Positions 13,201 through 25,692 of a stretch of 64,000 bases of DNA are shown piece after piece. The DNA is from Gaeumannomyces sp. JS-464. Lineage: Eukaryota; Ascomycota; Sordariomycetes; Magnaporthales; Magnaporthaceae. How positions within the stretch are numbered: the stretch's first letter is position 1; the number at the start of each line of letters is the position of its first letter. Both the position numbers and the translations under genes were made by a program. Location: NCBI GenBank assembly GCA_002197995.1, contig NGZR01000001.1, forward strand, positions 11,241,501-11,305,500. The letters are read 5' to 3'. Below the pieces are notes generated by a model, which saw nothing but the letters and a program-made list of their open reading frames with translations, was not told where the DNA came from and ran no database searches.

Positions 13201-14352
13201 CCAATGTTGCATACGACATCGAAGCAGCCCCGACTTTTCTTTCTTCCTTTTTATTTTCCTTTTCCCCCGCCCCTTTTTTATTTCTTTCTTTTCATTTTTC
13301 CGTGTCCCCGCCCTGACTTTTCTTTTTTTCTTGGGTGATTCTCTCGCTGGGCTTGTCCATAACATAACTTAACTGCCCGAAATATTGCTACAATTTGCCA
13401 GCGTCGTCGTCCAACCCACGCCCCGTACCGAGATTGACATTTCTCTGGTGTGGGTAGGCCGACCTCTCGGTGATTTCTTTTGGCGGATGGGCCGGCCGGC
13501 CGGGGTGCAGCCCAGGTGCAGTCTGGGCGTGGCTGTTCCTTTGCTGGGGTGGAGTCGCTGCGAAATGCCCGGCCGGTTGACGCCGGCCGCTCCCCAAGCG
13601 AGGGGGATGTGACAGGTCAGGAACGCGGACGCTGCTTGTTGCTGTGGCTGGGGCGTGTCCGGGTGTGGCAGCAGCCATGTTGGGCCTGGTGTGGCTCGTG
13701 CTCGATATTTGGGCATGGACCCTTGGTGACGCCATGTTTGGTTGGGGCCCGAGTGAGGGGCAGTTTGTGCTGCCAACACTCGCAGGGCCGTTCACCACAG
13801 CACTCGCATACGAGACTCGTACCAGCTGTTCGGCTTGCGACGCTAAATCAACCTCCTAAGCACAGATAGCCTCCTAAATAACACGTAGGTTCAGTCCATT
13901 TGTCTGCATTTTCCCTTGCTTCTTTTTTTTTTCGTTTTTCTCTTCGTGTGCGGGGTTCTTCCCAGCGCGGTGCCCTGGCCCAGGGGGAGCTTTTTGATAT
14001 CGGCCAAGTTTCAGTCGCCTAGCGGCTAACACAACACCACCTTAATACGGGCACATAGGCCTGCACTTGGCCCTCTGACAGCCTATCATCCAGGCTTGGG
14101 GCGAACGAACCTGCTGTTTGTCTCGCCCAAGACTGCCGCTTCTTGGAACTAAACCACGTTCGCTCCTCGTCACCGTCGTTCATCATCCCAACCAGTGACT
14201 TTGCTTTTTCATCAGGTCTCTCCAGTCACAGGACTTCTGGAAGCAACCCTGCTGATCCCCCTGAGCCATTAGAAACCTCGTGAGAAGCAAGGAGAGGGAA
14301 GGAGAAAAAAAAAAAAAGGACACAACCAAGAAGTTGGGAGAAAAGAAACAAA

Positions 14353-15656
14353 ATGGCCGACGTTCCGCTGCTAGTAATCTCGGACAACACGTCGTCCGAG
14401 CGGCGCATCACGCCGTCGTGGTCAATCAGCCACCTCAAGGCCAAGCTGGAGACCATCACGGGCGTCCCGCCATCATCTCAGCACCTCTCCCTCAACGTCA
14501 AAGGCCAGCAGCCCGTGCCAATTGAGGCGGCCGATGAGGATGTCACCACTCTGAACGGGTTCCCGCTGGAGCCGTACGCGGACCTGATTGTAAGTTGCTT
14601 ATTTTTGAGCGATAATATCAAACATCCCTTGGTTGTTCCATCTCCGCTGCCGTGTCTCTTCCTCCCTGTCCTCTTTTTGCTTCTTTCATCTCATTCTCGG
14701 CTCCTCGTCGCGGCTCGCCGATAACCGTCGTGGTGACGAGTCGGGCCTGTCCGCGAACCGAACCCCGCTCTTGACAGCCTCACCGCTACACCCTCTTCTT
14801 GTCCGGTCCAGCCCCTCGGCGACTCCGTTGTCCTCCTGGTCGAGTCAGCAGGCATGGGATGTCGGGCGGGCTGCGGCAAGAGGGTGACGATCTAGCCCGC
14901 GTTTCAAGGTCAGCTCTGGAACTCGTCCGAAGGCCCAACGCAAGCCATGCGTCAGCCTCATGGCGATGCCGGCCAAACCGACGACGGGGCGAAGCGTGTG
15001 ACGCGAACCCAAAAAAAAGAAGGGAGGAGCACGTCGTTGCCGTTCGGATAGTTTCTAGAAGCGGACGAAGTGCATCACAAACAATGATCGGCTTCCCTTT
15101 TTTGTCCTTTCTTTTCCTGGTCTAAACTGACCGAAAATACGCGAAACCGACTAAATAGGTGACCGACACGCGCCCACCGCGGCCCGTCTGAACTTAACGG
15201 ACACGACGGGGGTCGAAAAGTTCGTGCTGCCCGAGTCCGAGTACGAGAAGAAGCAGGACTCGGTCCTGGCGTGGAAGAGGGCGCAGAAGCTGGGCCGGTT
15301 CGACCCCGAGGCGCCGGGCCAGGCCGAGGCGCGGGCCGCGGCCCACGCGCGACGCGGCCGACCGCGGCGTCGAGCCAGGCAAGCGCTGCCGCGTGGGCGC
15401 CGACGACTCCCGCCGCGGCCTCGTCAAGTACGTTGGCGACGTGCCCGAGATCCCCGGCGGCGCCGGCTTCTGGGTCGGCGTGCGCCTCGACGAGCCCGTG
15501 GGCAAGAACGACGGGAGCATCGGCGGCAAGAGGTACTGGGGGGACGGGGAGACGGAGCTGAAGCACGGCGTGTTTGTGCGGCCGGAGAGGGTTGAGGTTG
15601 GGGACTTCCCGCCGCTCAATGACCTGGCGGACGACCTCGACATGGAGGAGATCTGA
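14353..15656 (+). CDS. Tubulin-folding cofactor B (UBL + CAP-Gly), frame-slipped
   Basis: Homologue of tubulin-folding cofactor B (TBCB; Alp11 in fission yeast), a cytosolic chaperone that binds alpha-tubulin and works with cofactor E in making and breaking tubulin dimers. The start sits in a good context (CAAA-ATG-GCC). Exon 1 (14,353-14,589, 79 codons) is the ubiquitin-like domain. A long 569-nt intron, GTAAGT at 14,590 to AG at 15,158, follows. Exon 2 holds a linker (KFVLPESEYEKKQDSVLAW) and a CAP-Gly domain at about 15,390-15,600 with the GKNDG signature and PERVEVGDFPPL; the C-terminus MEEI is typical of the family. The expected total of about 245 residues fits. Two frame slips interrupt exon 2, near 15,173-15,181 (one base short) and near 15,345-15,352 (GCGC run), while conservation on both sides is intact. 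I suspect assembly errors; a young pseudogene is the alternative. Confidence 0.88.
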
Positions 15657-18600
15657 GAAGGTCAAGGCTCTGATAATGTCTGCGCGTTGGCTGTCGCTTG
15701 ATCGAGCCCGATGGGTGAAAGAGCTTGGGTGTTCTGGCACTAGGGATGGCTCTTGTATCTACGTGGGCTGGCTGGATTCGAAATAGGGGCTGATGAAGAA
15801 GCCAATCGCCGCCAAAAATGGACACTCTTCGCGTGTGATGGGGTGATCACGGAAGACTATCAGTCAGTAAGAGATGCCTAGAGGAAGGTGACCGGGCCGG
15901 CATACGCCACTCCCAGAGGACCCGTGACTGTGTCCTTGAGATTCTGTTCATCGGAATATATTCGTGGAGCTCCGCCATCGAGTTAGTGCCATCAATGTCC
16001 CCTATTCTATCACCTAAAGCCATGATGTACGCCGGTTAGCTATTGCAGCAATGACATTCCTTTCCTGGTAACCACGACCGTATTTATTGCAATACCTGCA
16101 GGCATGCTTATCCCTTCTGCATTAAATATATTATTGCATGTGCTTTTTTACCGCCCGTAGCATAACCAAAAGACAAACATTTACGACACTTCGCGGACGG
16201 GCCTTCTGACAGCCAGGGGCGCGCGGTGAATACTTCGCATCCAGAAGCACCAATATCGAGGAATGTTTCATTTTCCCATTCCGCCCATACCTAACCTAGA
16301 GGGAGTACATCAGTCCTCAGAGACACTCGAGTTCGACAGATGGCAGTAGTTAGGGCTGGCCGCTCGCAACAGGGAGCGGCCTCGGCGGATACAACAACAC
16401 GCAGCAGCTGATTCTTATATCGGGAGAAGGTGAGCTAAAGCGAGCGTATCCACCGTTCGTCTTCGATGTTTTCTCCTTCTCGTGTCGGTCTATCGAGAGT
16501 CCTGCCTTCACGTCGCCTCTGTCGACCTACCCACCCCCTTTTCGTTCATAGTTCTTCCCCGTCTCGACATATATCGACAGGACTCGCTACATTGCTCCTG
16601 CGACGCTTCTGATTGGGACACGCTGGATATTTCTGGGCCCGATGGACAGGTGTAGGGGATGCTGGGATACTTGGCTGCTCTCTCCTTGCCTGGCTTCACA
16701 GGCGGTGCGTGGCGCCAGGCCTGGGCGCCATAGGCTAGAAGAAACAGGGAGTCGATACAAGCGGCCAGGAGAAGAACACTTGGTGACAGGCACACAGAGT
16801 ACGGCGTCCTTCTCCTCGAGCCTTCTGGGCGGTCTGGATGGCATTTCTAGGGTGTCACCTTCTGGTCAGCCCGTTGGACTATTTGCTTTCCGCCGTTGCA
16901 TTGGGTTTACATCCGTGATAACTTCGCATGACATGTGCCAGCTTCAAGGGGCAAATAACTAAGTATATATACAGCATCAAGCCAACCTTCATCTTCGCAA
17001 AACTCTTCCACTAGAAGGAATCTAGGATGATTCTAGTCCCTTACCGCTGTCACCTAAGGCCGAGGGCCGAGTCTAGGCGGGAGAAGTCGCAGACTACCAG
17101 TGGACAGTGATCCTTCGTCGCCTTCCTGTACGTCTCGCCTCCCGGGTGTGGAGGAGATAGGAGCAGGAGGTAGGCTTGAGGGACACCTGGTGCCCTGGCA
17201 CTGGAGATATCAGTGCGGCGTGCCAAAAGGCCCCGTGGCCTCCATCTCCGTAACGACGACATGGGTTTCCATGGGCCAACTTCCAGCCCGGGGGGGCGGG
17301 TGGCGTCGACGCGACTTCAAGGCGCGAGCAGCACCAATCCGGTCGACGTGCGGGAGACAGCTCAAGTGCTTGCAGGAAGTCCATACGCGTGGTCTTGTTG
17401 AGCCGCCGCGGTAGCACAGGCTTCTGGGCTTACGCAGCTCTTAAGATCGCGCAGGCGGTACTCAAGAATCTACTCAGTTGGCCCTGCCTCGAGGTTCATT
17501 GGGTCTCCCCTAGGCTTCGGATTGTCGCGGCAGCATGTTTCTGTCTTGCCTCGAGCTAGCCTTCCTCGACGGCCGCTAGCCGCGAGCACCCTCAAGTTCC
17601 CTCGGAGGCCCTGCCTGAGAAACCGAGACTCATCAACGGTCGTGAGGATGGACGATGTGGTGGTGTTTTCGGGCATCCTGTCCTCTAGGCTTTCAGCTTT
17701 TCCTCACCATCACGGGACATGTTTTTACATTCAATGCCATGTATTATGCTCCCGCCAGCAGGCAGGTATCTACAAATAACCGCGCATCCCTCTCGCGACG
17801 ACGACAGCCGGCTTCGGTTTCCGGCCTGATCATTGAGGAGCTCAAGAGCTGATCGAGCGAAGCTACACGGTCCTTTTCTCAATTCTTCCCATGCCGTTTT
17901 GAATGCACAGGCTAGAACGTGACACCGTGGCCTGCATTGAAGTAAAGTGATGTGCTCCCGTTGTGGACACGGACTCGACGCTGAGGCGGTCTTTGACGGC
18001 TGTAGGCCATCGGACGCATTAAGACCCGTTTTACGCGATACAGGCCGCCGCCCCGATACATCCCACGGCAGGAACACCAAGCCCGACGCCAGGCACAGAG
18101 CCGGACCGCGTCATGATCCTTCCACTATGCCTCGGCAGCCTTCGATCGCCTCTGCGCCGCGCCGCTCTTCATGCGATACCGATGGTAACGGCCGCCTCGT
18201 GAGATTTCATTTTCTCCCGCTTGAAAGCGCGCCGACGCCTCCCCGGAGGAGAGGCCAGGCTCGGGGCCTCCTTTCTCGATTTGCTCCGAGCGGTACTTTT
18301 TGGCTCTGGGCTTGGAAGGGCCGACCGCCCGAAGTTTCGAGGCCGCTAAGTCGCTGGCGCAAGCAAAAGCAACCGCAATAACTTTCACCTAGCACGCCTA
18401 CACTAGGTAGTTAGGTATATCCAAGCCCGCACACGGCCGATGACGCGGCAAACCCGGCCAGTCATCAACAGGCGGTAAAGTGGCATTGGAAACGGCGTGG
18501 ACTCAGTTCAACTCGGGCCCTTGTCCAGGGTTGCAGCGCATCGATGGTGCTTACTCGCGCGTTCGGAGAATAAGAAAAAGATCGACAGCGCTTCGCTTTC

Positions 18601-21526
18601 GTTCCTTGGGCTTGTGGGATCTCGACGGGGATCTCGTCATTCGACGGTTTTCTTTGGCGCCAGTGCGGTGCGGGAGGGAGCCGCCTTTCATTTCCCCCAG
18701 AATCTGGATCGGCGGCTGAGGAGCCGCATCTGCACGCTTGATTGACGCTGTAAATCTCCGAGTTTTGGCTCGCGCGCGCGCGCGTTTCCTATGGAGTCAG
18801 CCACCTTCGTCAGGACCGTGGAAGGGAAATGCGCGCCGGAAACTTTCGATTCGAGCCTGTTCACAGTGTGATCTTTTTGACAACGTCGTGGTGCAAAAAG
18901 ACCAAGGGCTCAAGCTCTGCATCGTCGGCGGAGAAGAGCAGCTGCCTCATTTCGTTGGTTTGTGTCTGTTGCTCTCGCCAGTTTTCCTTTCATTTGCCAT
19001 GTTCGATCTCCAAGTCTTGCGATCAACTTCGTCTCTCATTGATGAGCCCTCGAGAGGCTCGGCGCGCGGCCAGCCGGCAAACATTGACAGGGCTGGGAAT
19101 TCCCACCATGGATCGTGCCCCTGAGTCCAGGGTGTGGACAGGGGTCAAGGCGGACCTCTGACAGTTGGTGTGTTACGCACAGCCCTTGCTCCCGCCAAAC
19201 GCTGCGCAGGGGTCGCGAAGCTGGCCCTTGCGCGACCGTTTCAGCGCATGGGCCCCCTTGGATGCCGTGCGTGGTTGCGTGCGCTTTACCGCGTCTGGCG
19301 ACTTGTCTGTGCTCGCAGCGAGAAGAGCGAAAGGCGCCGCCTCGGAACCGGGTCGGACGCGAGATGTCTCTGGGCTATTCGAGAAACGCTGCGAATCCAG
19401 CGATTCGAGACCTTTTGGCAGGTGCCACACAGACTTGGTTTGTCTTGATTGTGGCGCTCTGTGCTTGGGAGGTCTGCACATCACACACGCGTTTGTCTCT
19501 GGCCGCTATTCCCCTCCCTCGCCGGACGTACATTGTCTTCTTTTTTTCTTGGCGCTTTACAGACAGCTCGCCCGCTTTTCGCCTGTGTGGACGACGTTTG
19601 GCATCTGAGACCTGTCCTGCGCTGGGCCGCCAAGCCCCAGAGTGCGGTGTAGGTCGCTTTAAGCATGTTGGAGTCCTTTTTCTTCATGGAGGCTCTGCTT
19701 GGCTCCGCTCTCCTCTCGCACATGTCCGAGGAGGCACAAGCCACACCCTCTCCGTACCCACGAGCTGCAAGCTTGGGCCAACAGCTAAGCCAGCTGATAT
19801 CCACTGCCAAAACAACCTCTCCATGCATCTCGTCAAGCTAACAGGCTGCCATTCGGAGAGTTCGGCCCTCCGCGAAGCTGGGCCTGGGAGGACGGAGACG
19901 ACCAAAAGAGTTATCTAAGCACGGTCGGTCGTGGGGGGGCCTGTTTGGCGAGCCAATCAAAAGCAGGTACAGAAAATCTCTCACAAAATGGAAAGGTGCA
20001 GTGGATGAGGCTCTGTTTCGAGCGATGAGAGAAAACCCAAACGGTCTGTCGCGGCTTCGATAGACCGGGCGAGTCGTTGAGGCGGCGCCGCCTTTTGCTG
20101 GTGCCTTGCTGGCTTGCTCTATGGGGGGGCCGGACCTTTGTCCGCTGCGAGGTACTAAAGGTTACGAAATAAGGTGTTTGTCGGAATCAGACGACTGCGT
20201 GTGCACGCTCGCACTCCCATGACGGCCAGCGATTGACACCGACAGCTTGCTTGGTGCCGGCTGTCCTACTGTCCCGCTGTCCTACGAATCACAACGGCCA
20301 TATGCTGGTGTTGCCGGCGCGTGTCACATTGCATGTGTGTTTGTTTGCTCTTGTGCCCGTCCTGTGTTCTTCTCAGGTCGGAGGGTCTCGTCATTGTCGG
20401 TCGCAGACAGCGACTTGGAACGCCTGCCAAGCCCAGCCCCCAGGCCTTGGGGTGCAGGGTTTGTCTGCACTGGTGGCGGCTTCCCGCGGCGCCGGCAGCG
20501 TGGGTGTGGAGGGGCCCGCATTAGCCAAGAAGAGGCGCTAAAACAGGGTTGACGTCTCAGAAGGTGCGCCTCACGGCCATCAATGCGGCTCAGTTGCGTC
20601 TCGGAATCTGTCCATCAACCGCATTTGGCCTTTTGCCCTCTTTTCCCTGCCTTTCCCCTTTGCCTCTAGTCGCTGTCCTGTTCAACGGCACCGGTGGAAA
20701 AACACAGGACTGGTTGGATGTCGGAAAGCAAACAACAAGATTGTCAAATCATGAGCTGAAAAGGGCAGCCAATGCTGTGCAGGCAGAGCCATTGACGTGC
20801 CCCGACTGCATCCAACTGCCCGATTCGGTGACCCACCCGCGCTTCGCACCAGTCCCGTTTGGGCCGTCGATCCTTGCATCCCTGCCTCCTCCCTGCCGGC
20901 TCTCCCGTCTGGCTTTTGCGTCCTCCACTGACCTGACTCCGACCCCTCTCCCGCATCCCGAGGTGTCCGCCTGGCTGGTGCTGGTGTGCAGCTACTCCTT
21001 CCCGCCGCCTCACTTCCAGCCAAAGACTGCTTTCTCTCTTGCTTTTTCTTGCGCAATAAACGCACATTGGGCCTGGCACCCGGCCATCAAATCAGCCTGT
21101 TGGCGTCCCTCTGGCCCAGTCGCGCAAAGCATGCTGAGGAGGCTTGCATACACTTGTCGCCCATCTCGAAACCAGCCCAGCAGATCCTCGCAGAGCCTCC
21201 CTGGCCGCCCCTCCCGGATTGAGATGTGACCTCTGCGAGGAATCCCAGCACCCAAGGCAAAAAAAACATCCGACGCCAACCTGGCCCCTGCCACCCCTCC
21301 CTTTCCCGACTCTTTTTTTCCCTCACTACCTCTATCCTGCCCACTCACACCCATCCTTCTCGTTTCCGTGTTTTCTCCACACACCTTTTCCCGCCCATTC
21401 ACCACCGAGGGCATCACGAACTGGCTCAGCTCCGAGAGCAAAGAGCCGCGAGGGCGAGAGAGCGTGTGAGAGAGCAGAGAGCCGAGCCGGCCGTGACGAC
21501 GTCGACCGTCGCCGGCAACAGGCAAG
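15657..21526. other. 5.9-kb intergenic stretch, no gene recognised
   Basis: No open frame here shows a domain or a plausible exon chain. The longest frame (19,115-19,918, +) is rich in Cys, Arg and Ser, has no recognisable motif and is covered by frames on the other strand, so I treat it as chance. The composition is milder and less repetitive than before 14.3 kb. The last 250 bases before the next gene are pyrimidine-rich, as fungal promoters often are. Confidence 0.55.
21296..21372 (+). promoter_or_regulatory. CT-rich tract, likely transcription-start region
   Basis: A C/T-rich stretch with a T7 run lies about 155-230 bases upstream of the PA-TM-RING start codon. CT-rich tracts commonly precede start sites in filamentous fungi. 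No TATA box is evident. Assignment rests on position and composition only. Confidence 0.4.
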
Positions 21527-23317
21527 ATGGCCTCGCTATGGCCCAGACGATTATGGCCCGCCTTAATAGCGGCCGCCGCCTCGGTCTCGGTCTCGGCCCA
21601 GCAGCAACTGCAGACGTTTCCGCTCGGCAACGTGCCGACATGGCAGAAGGAGTCGGCCATGACGCTGCAGATTTCGGCTCCCAGCGGCGGACTGTCTCTG
21701 ACTTACGATGTCGTGCCATTCACCACGAATGCCGGGCTGGATCGCAGCGAAACCGAACGAGGGGTGAGACACCCCAACCATTTCCGGGACGGACGTGTCG
21801 GGGCTCGCGGTGGCGGCTGTAGCGTTGCGGTGGACGAGTCTGCTTGTGGCTTGCTGCTTTGCGAGTGTCCCCTTTGCTGACCAGCCGCCGGCTTTGTGAC
21901 ACAGACAATCCGTATCCACGGCCCGATCATGGTCGCAACCGAAACCACGTACAACGACATATCGAACCCGTCTGTGGCGTACCTGAGCTGCGACCGCCGG
22001 AACGACTCGTTCATCACGTCTGAGATGATGCTCAACAAGCTCATGGAGAACAAGCCCGTCGCGATCCTGCTCTACAGCACCCAGGGCAACTGTTGCGGCC
22101 TGAATGGACTCAACGACACCATGCCATACAAGTCCATCTTCACCATGACCGATGTGGGCGAGGCGACCGAGACGCTCAATATGACCAACTCGGGGAACGG
22201 CTGGGTCCAAGCCACCATCGTGGGGAACTCGACGAATCCGGGCCCGGATGGGTTGCCTAACGGTAGCGGTAATAACTCTGCCGTCGCAATGAGCATCCTT
22301 TACAGCATCACGGGCCTCATAACCCTGCTGTTCCTCATCATCATCGGAACCGGCGCTGTGCGCGCCCACCGATATCCGGAGCGGTACGGCCCCCGGGCTG
22401 GGTACGGCGGCAGGCCAAGCCAGAGCAGGGCCAAGGGGATCGCGCGCGCCGTGCTGGACACACTGCCCATCGTCAAGTTCGGTGCCCCGTCAACTCCCGC
22501 AAAACCCGACCCGGCCCTCGAGATGGAGGACGCGGAGCAGCAGAGGAAACGCAAGGGCGAGGTCGAAACCACGATGCAGGTACACCATCTCTCAACCATC
22601 CCCGCCGAGGCCGTGCCGTCGGGCAACAACAGCGCGACCAGGGAGTCTCGAGTGCCAGCTGGTGACGCGGCCGCTGCCGCTGCCACTTTGGAGATACCCG
22701 CGGCGATAGCTGAGGCCACAGAGCCGGTTGGCGACGAGCACCTCGGCTGCTCAATCTGCACCGATGACTTCACGGTTGGGGAGGACGTGCGGGTATTACC
22801 GTGCGACCACAAGTTCCATCCGCCGTGCATCGACCCATGGTTGATCAATGTCTCGGGCACATGTCCTCTATGGTGAGTTTTATGCCCCTGCAGCCTTTTG
22901 AGATTCTTGTCATGGGCGCCAGCTTATCGTTTCTTGATTTTCTTCGACAGCCGACTTGATCTGCAGCCGCACACGGATGAGACGAGCCCTGACGGCGGAC
23001 AGCTATCTCCACCCCTGGGACCTGACCCCGAGCACGACGCCGGCGCGACGTCATCATCCTCACGGCAAGGTCGCCGGACCTCACGATTCTTTGACTTGGC
23101 TAGGTTACGCCACGCCTCGGTCGAAGAGCGCATCGAGGTGCTGAGGCGGTACCGGCACGAGTCGCGCATCTCAGGCGGCAATGCCAACGATGAGGAGGAG
23201 CGCAGCAGGACGTCACGCCTGACGCAACGCCTCCGTGAGAAGTTCCGGGTGCGGACACGGACTCAGTCCCCTCCGCAGGCTGGGAGGACACCACAGGACG
23301 CTAGCGCAGCGCCTTGA
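21527..23317 (+). CDS. PA-TM-RING type E3 ubiquitin ligase
   Basis: Three exons join to a 523-residue protein: 21,527-21,763, 21,905-22,872 and 22,951-23,317. The order is a signal peptide (MASLWPRRLWPALIAAAASV...AQ), a lumenal protease-associated-like domain with several N-glycosylation sequons (NDS, NMT, NST, NNS), one membrane segment at about residues 205-230 (YSITGLITLLFLIIIGTG), a basic cytosolic linker and a RING-H2 finger at about 361-405 (CSICTDDF, PCDHKFHPPCIDPW, then CPLC). The last Cys of CPLC is split by the second intron (TG|C), which supports that splice. The Ser/Arg-rich C-terminal tail is probably disordered. Family members (RNF13/RNF167 group in animals) ubiquitinate cargo on endosomal or vacuolar membranes; the substrate here is unknown. 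This is the one gene in the window with no sign of damage. Confidence 0.9.
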
Positions 23318-25692
23318 TGTTCTCTTCTTCTCGATACTTTCAACACTTCCGTCATTCCAGCACAGCGCCTCTGCATTCACACAACCCTGTTAATGATACC
23401 CCTGGACGGGTTTTCTTTTCCGACATCCGAAACGGGCAAGGTAACAACGTTGGCTATAAACACGAGCTAAAGGAAGACGATGATGAAGATTAATGCGGCC
23501 TTCTCTTCTCCCATTTCACCGCCGACACGTCTTTCCACCTGTGTGAGGATTTGCGGCTGCACAGACGGTGAAATCATCTTGCGCCATACGCCTCATCCAG
23601 GTCGAAACCGCACAAGGTGGGCCCGCGAAACCAGGCTCACTGTCTTCTCGTCTTCTGTTGTTTTTATACCTTGTTCATGGCCCAAGCCGATGGGTCATTG
23701 TGCTGAGTTCCACTGAAGAGCCAGGACAGAAAGCATTGCGTGGCGTTTCTTCATTCTCCCAAAGACCATCATACACTGGTTGCCCTACCTGTGTTAATAC
23801 TCTATGTTCAAGAGTCAGGTCATTAAGCCGCCGGAGGCTGATCACTGTCCTTTCCGATTTTTGATCATCATTTTCTGCGCTTCTATCACCCCTCCTTCCT
23901 AGCAGGGTTTTCTTTTCCTTGTTTTTCTTTCTGTTCATATTTTCTTGGGGCTATCTAGATACATCAACTGTTTGTTATTTTTCTCTACCAACCTTGGAGG
24001 AGGGGTGGATGGACGGTATCAGGTGCTACCGGGAAATATAGGGGGTGTTGGGGTTAGGTCCAGTTGGACGAGGGCCGTGTCACAAGGAGATGGCGCACGG
24101 GAGTTGATCGATCACAGCGTGACGGGGCGGGCGGGTGGAGAGGGCATCGGTCCAGGATCTGGCCGCAAGGAACGGACGGGTGCAAGCCGTGGGCGAACGA
24201 AAGACCGAGCCGAGAGACACAGGGCGGGCAGGATGGACGGGGATTCTATAGACCCAATGTCCACGTACAGAAGGAAGAGGGCAGCTTCGAGGCTGATGAC
24301 TCACCTAATCGACAAGCACTGCGGCGCCGAATCTTTGGGACACTACATTTGATGGTAGTGAGGTGATGTCGCGAGAGCGAGCATTTTGGCCGTGTTGGCT
24401 GCCGGCTGGTCTTGGCGCAGGTAAAGGATGAGCGATTGATCCCTGTGCAGATCATGGGCGCGGCCCGTGCGGCCCACTCACAGCCGTGCTTGTTACCCCA
24501 CATTTTTGATCCAACCAACCGCCGCGCCGCCTCTGCTTAGGTGTGACCTTTCGGAGCCCCCATCAAATCTTTTCGCTCGCACAGCATGGCGGGGAGAACC
24601 CAGCCTTGTCGTTGCTGAGCTCCAAGAATTCATCCTTTCCTTCTTCAATTCCGGCAACCATACAAACGTACATACCCAATCCCACAAGTACGGACGAGAG
24701 GGCGAGAGCAGGCGAGGTTGGGCTTCCCACAACGGCAAAAACCTTGCGAAACCCACGGTGGATAAGCGTGGCCTGCAGCACGAGACAGTTATCTCCCTTT
24801 CTGCAAGCCAAGGCGATGCCCGAGCTTCTGCTACGCACGACCGATCGAGATCAAGATGCTGTGTTATCCATTCTAGACCCGCATGCAGGGCCCGAGCAGA
24901 GCTGACAGGAGACCACAGTCACGGTCACTTACGTCAATGGCGCACCCCTCGCGGCAGCTTTTTGGTTTTCTGCTGGCCGTCCCCCCGCACGCCGCTCCTC
25001 CCCTCGCCAAGCCGTATCCCAGGCCCGGATGCCGTGCAAAATATGGGACCAAGGGGGCCCGTGAAGCTTCGCGGTCCCCAGGCGGGCTGCCGTTTTGCAT
25101 GGAGCCCCCCGGGTCGGCGTGCGGCAAGAAGATGACAGAATGGGATTGAGATGGGCAGAGAAGGACCAGGGTCCAAGCAACGGCCAAGGACGGATGCGTT
25201 TTGCCCGCCTACGACAGACGGCCACGGCGAGCCCATGCCTGCTGCCTGCTTGCCTGCCGACACGTTGCTCAGCTCTACTCTGCACAGTACACTACACCCA
25301 TCCTGCGCTGCTGACGCTGCGGCGGCTGGGCTCTTGAGAAATCCGACGCACCGTGGACTGGGAAGGCTCTCGATGCAGGCAGCCATCTGGTTTCAAGAAT
25401 CTCCTTCCGGTAATTATTCCCCTTTCACACCATTATTTTTCCTCCGTGTCGTCAAGCTCCAAATCGCCCACCTCCTTTCTACCAAAAGTTCTCTCCGCCG
25501 GCTTCCCTCACGCTCAGAGTCTCCATGTTTACCTCTCGCTACCACCAATACCACCAACACCACAGGCGGTGCGTTGCGACAGCAGCATCCCACCGAGGGT
25601 CCCCTCGAATGGCCACCCTGCTGCAACGGCCATAGTCACCGCCGCCATCGCCACCACCTGTCGACGACACACCCTACCTCCTGCCGCCTTCC
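23318..25692. other. Intergenic stretch between the ligase and the seven-helix protein
   Basis: No gene recognised. The first part is the 3' flank of the ligase gene and the last 250 bases are C/T- and CACC-rich leader-like sequence before the next start codon. The open frames reaching into the next gene in other registers are shadows of it. Confidence 0.55.

Larger units (their letters stand above)
1..14352. other. 14.3-kb GC-rich stretch without a recognisable gene
   Basis: I find no reading frame here with a recognisable domain, no convincing exon chain and no tRNA-like fold. The open frames present are short, overlap on both strands and are dominated by Pro, Arg, Ser and Lys runs, which is what GC-rich non-coding DNA produces. 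The sequence is packed with simple repeats: purine or pyrimidine tracts, (CA)n, CCTG and GGAC tetranucleotides, a 15-bp minisatellite and many A or T runs. It may be the long regulatory or leader region of a neighbouring gene, or it may hold an untranslated RNA; the sequence alone does not decide. A small or very divergent gene could have been missed. Confidence 0.6.

Noticed and set aside
1..14352. CRISPR array or other spaced direct repeats
   Set aside because: Only simple microsatellites and one contiguous minisatellite; no repeat-spacer pattern, and the host is a eukaryote.
17040..17680. Possible decayed gene on the - strand
   Set aside because: Several short frames with ordinary amino-acid use, but no motif, splice structure or similarity I can name.
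19115..19918. 267-codon open frame on the + strand
   Set aside because: No recognisable domain, Cys/Arg/Ser-rich composition, overlapped by other frames on both strands; more likely a chance frame in GC-rich DNA.
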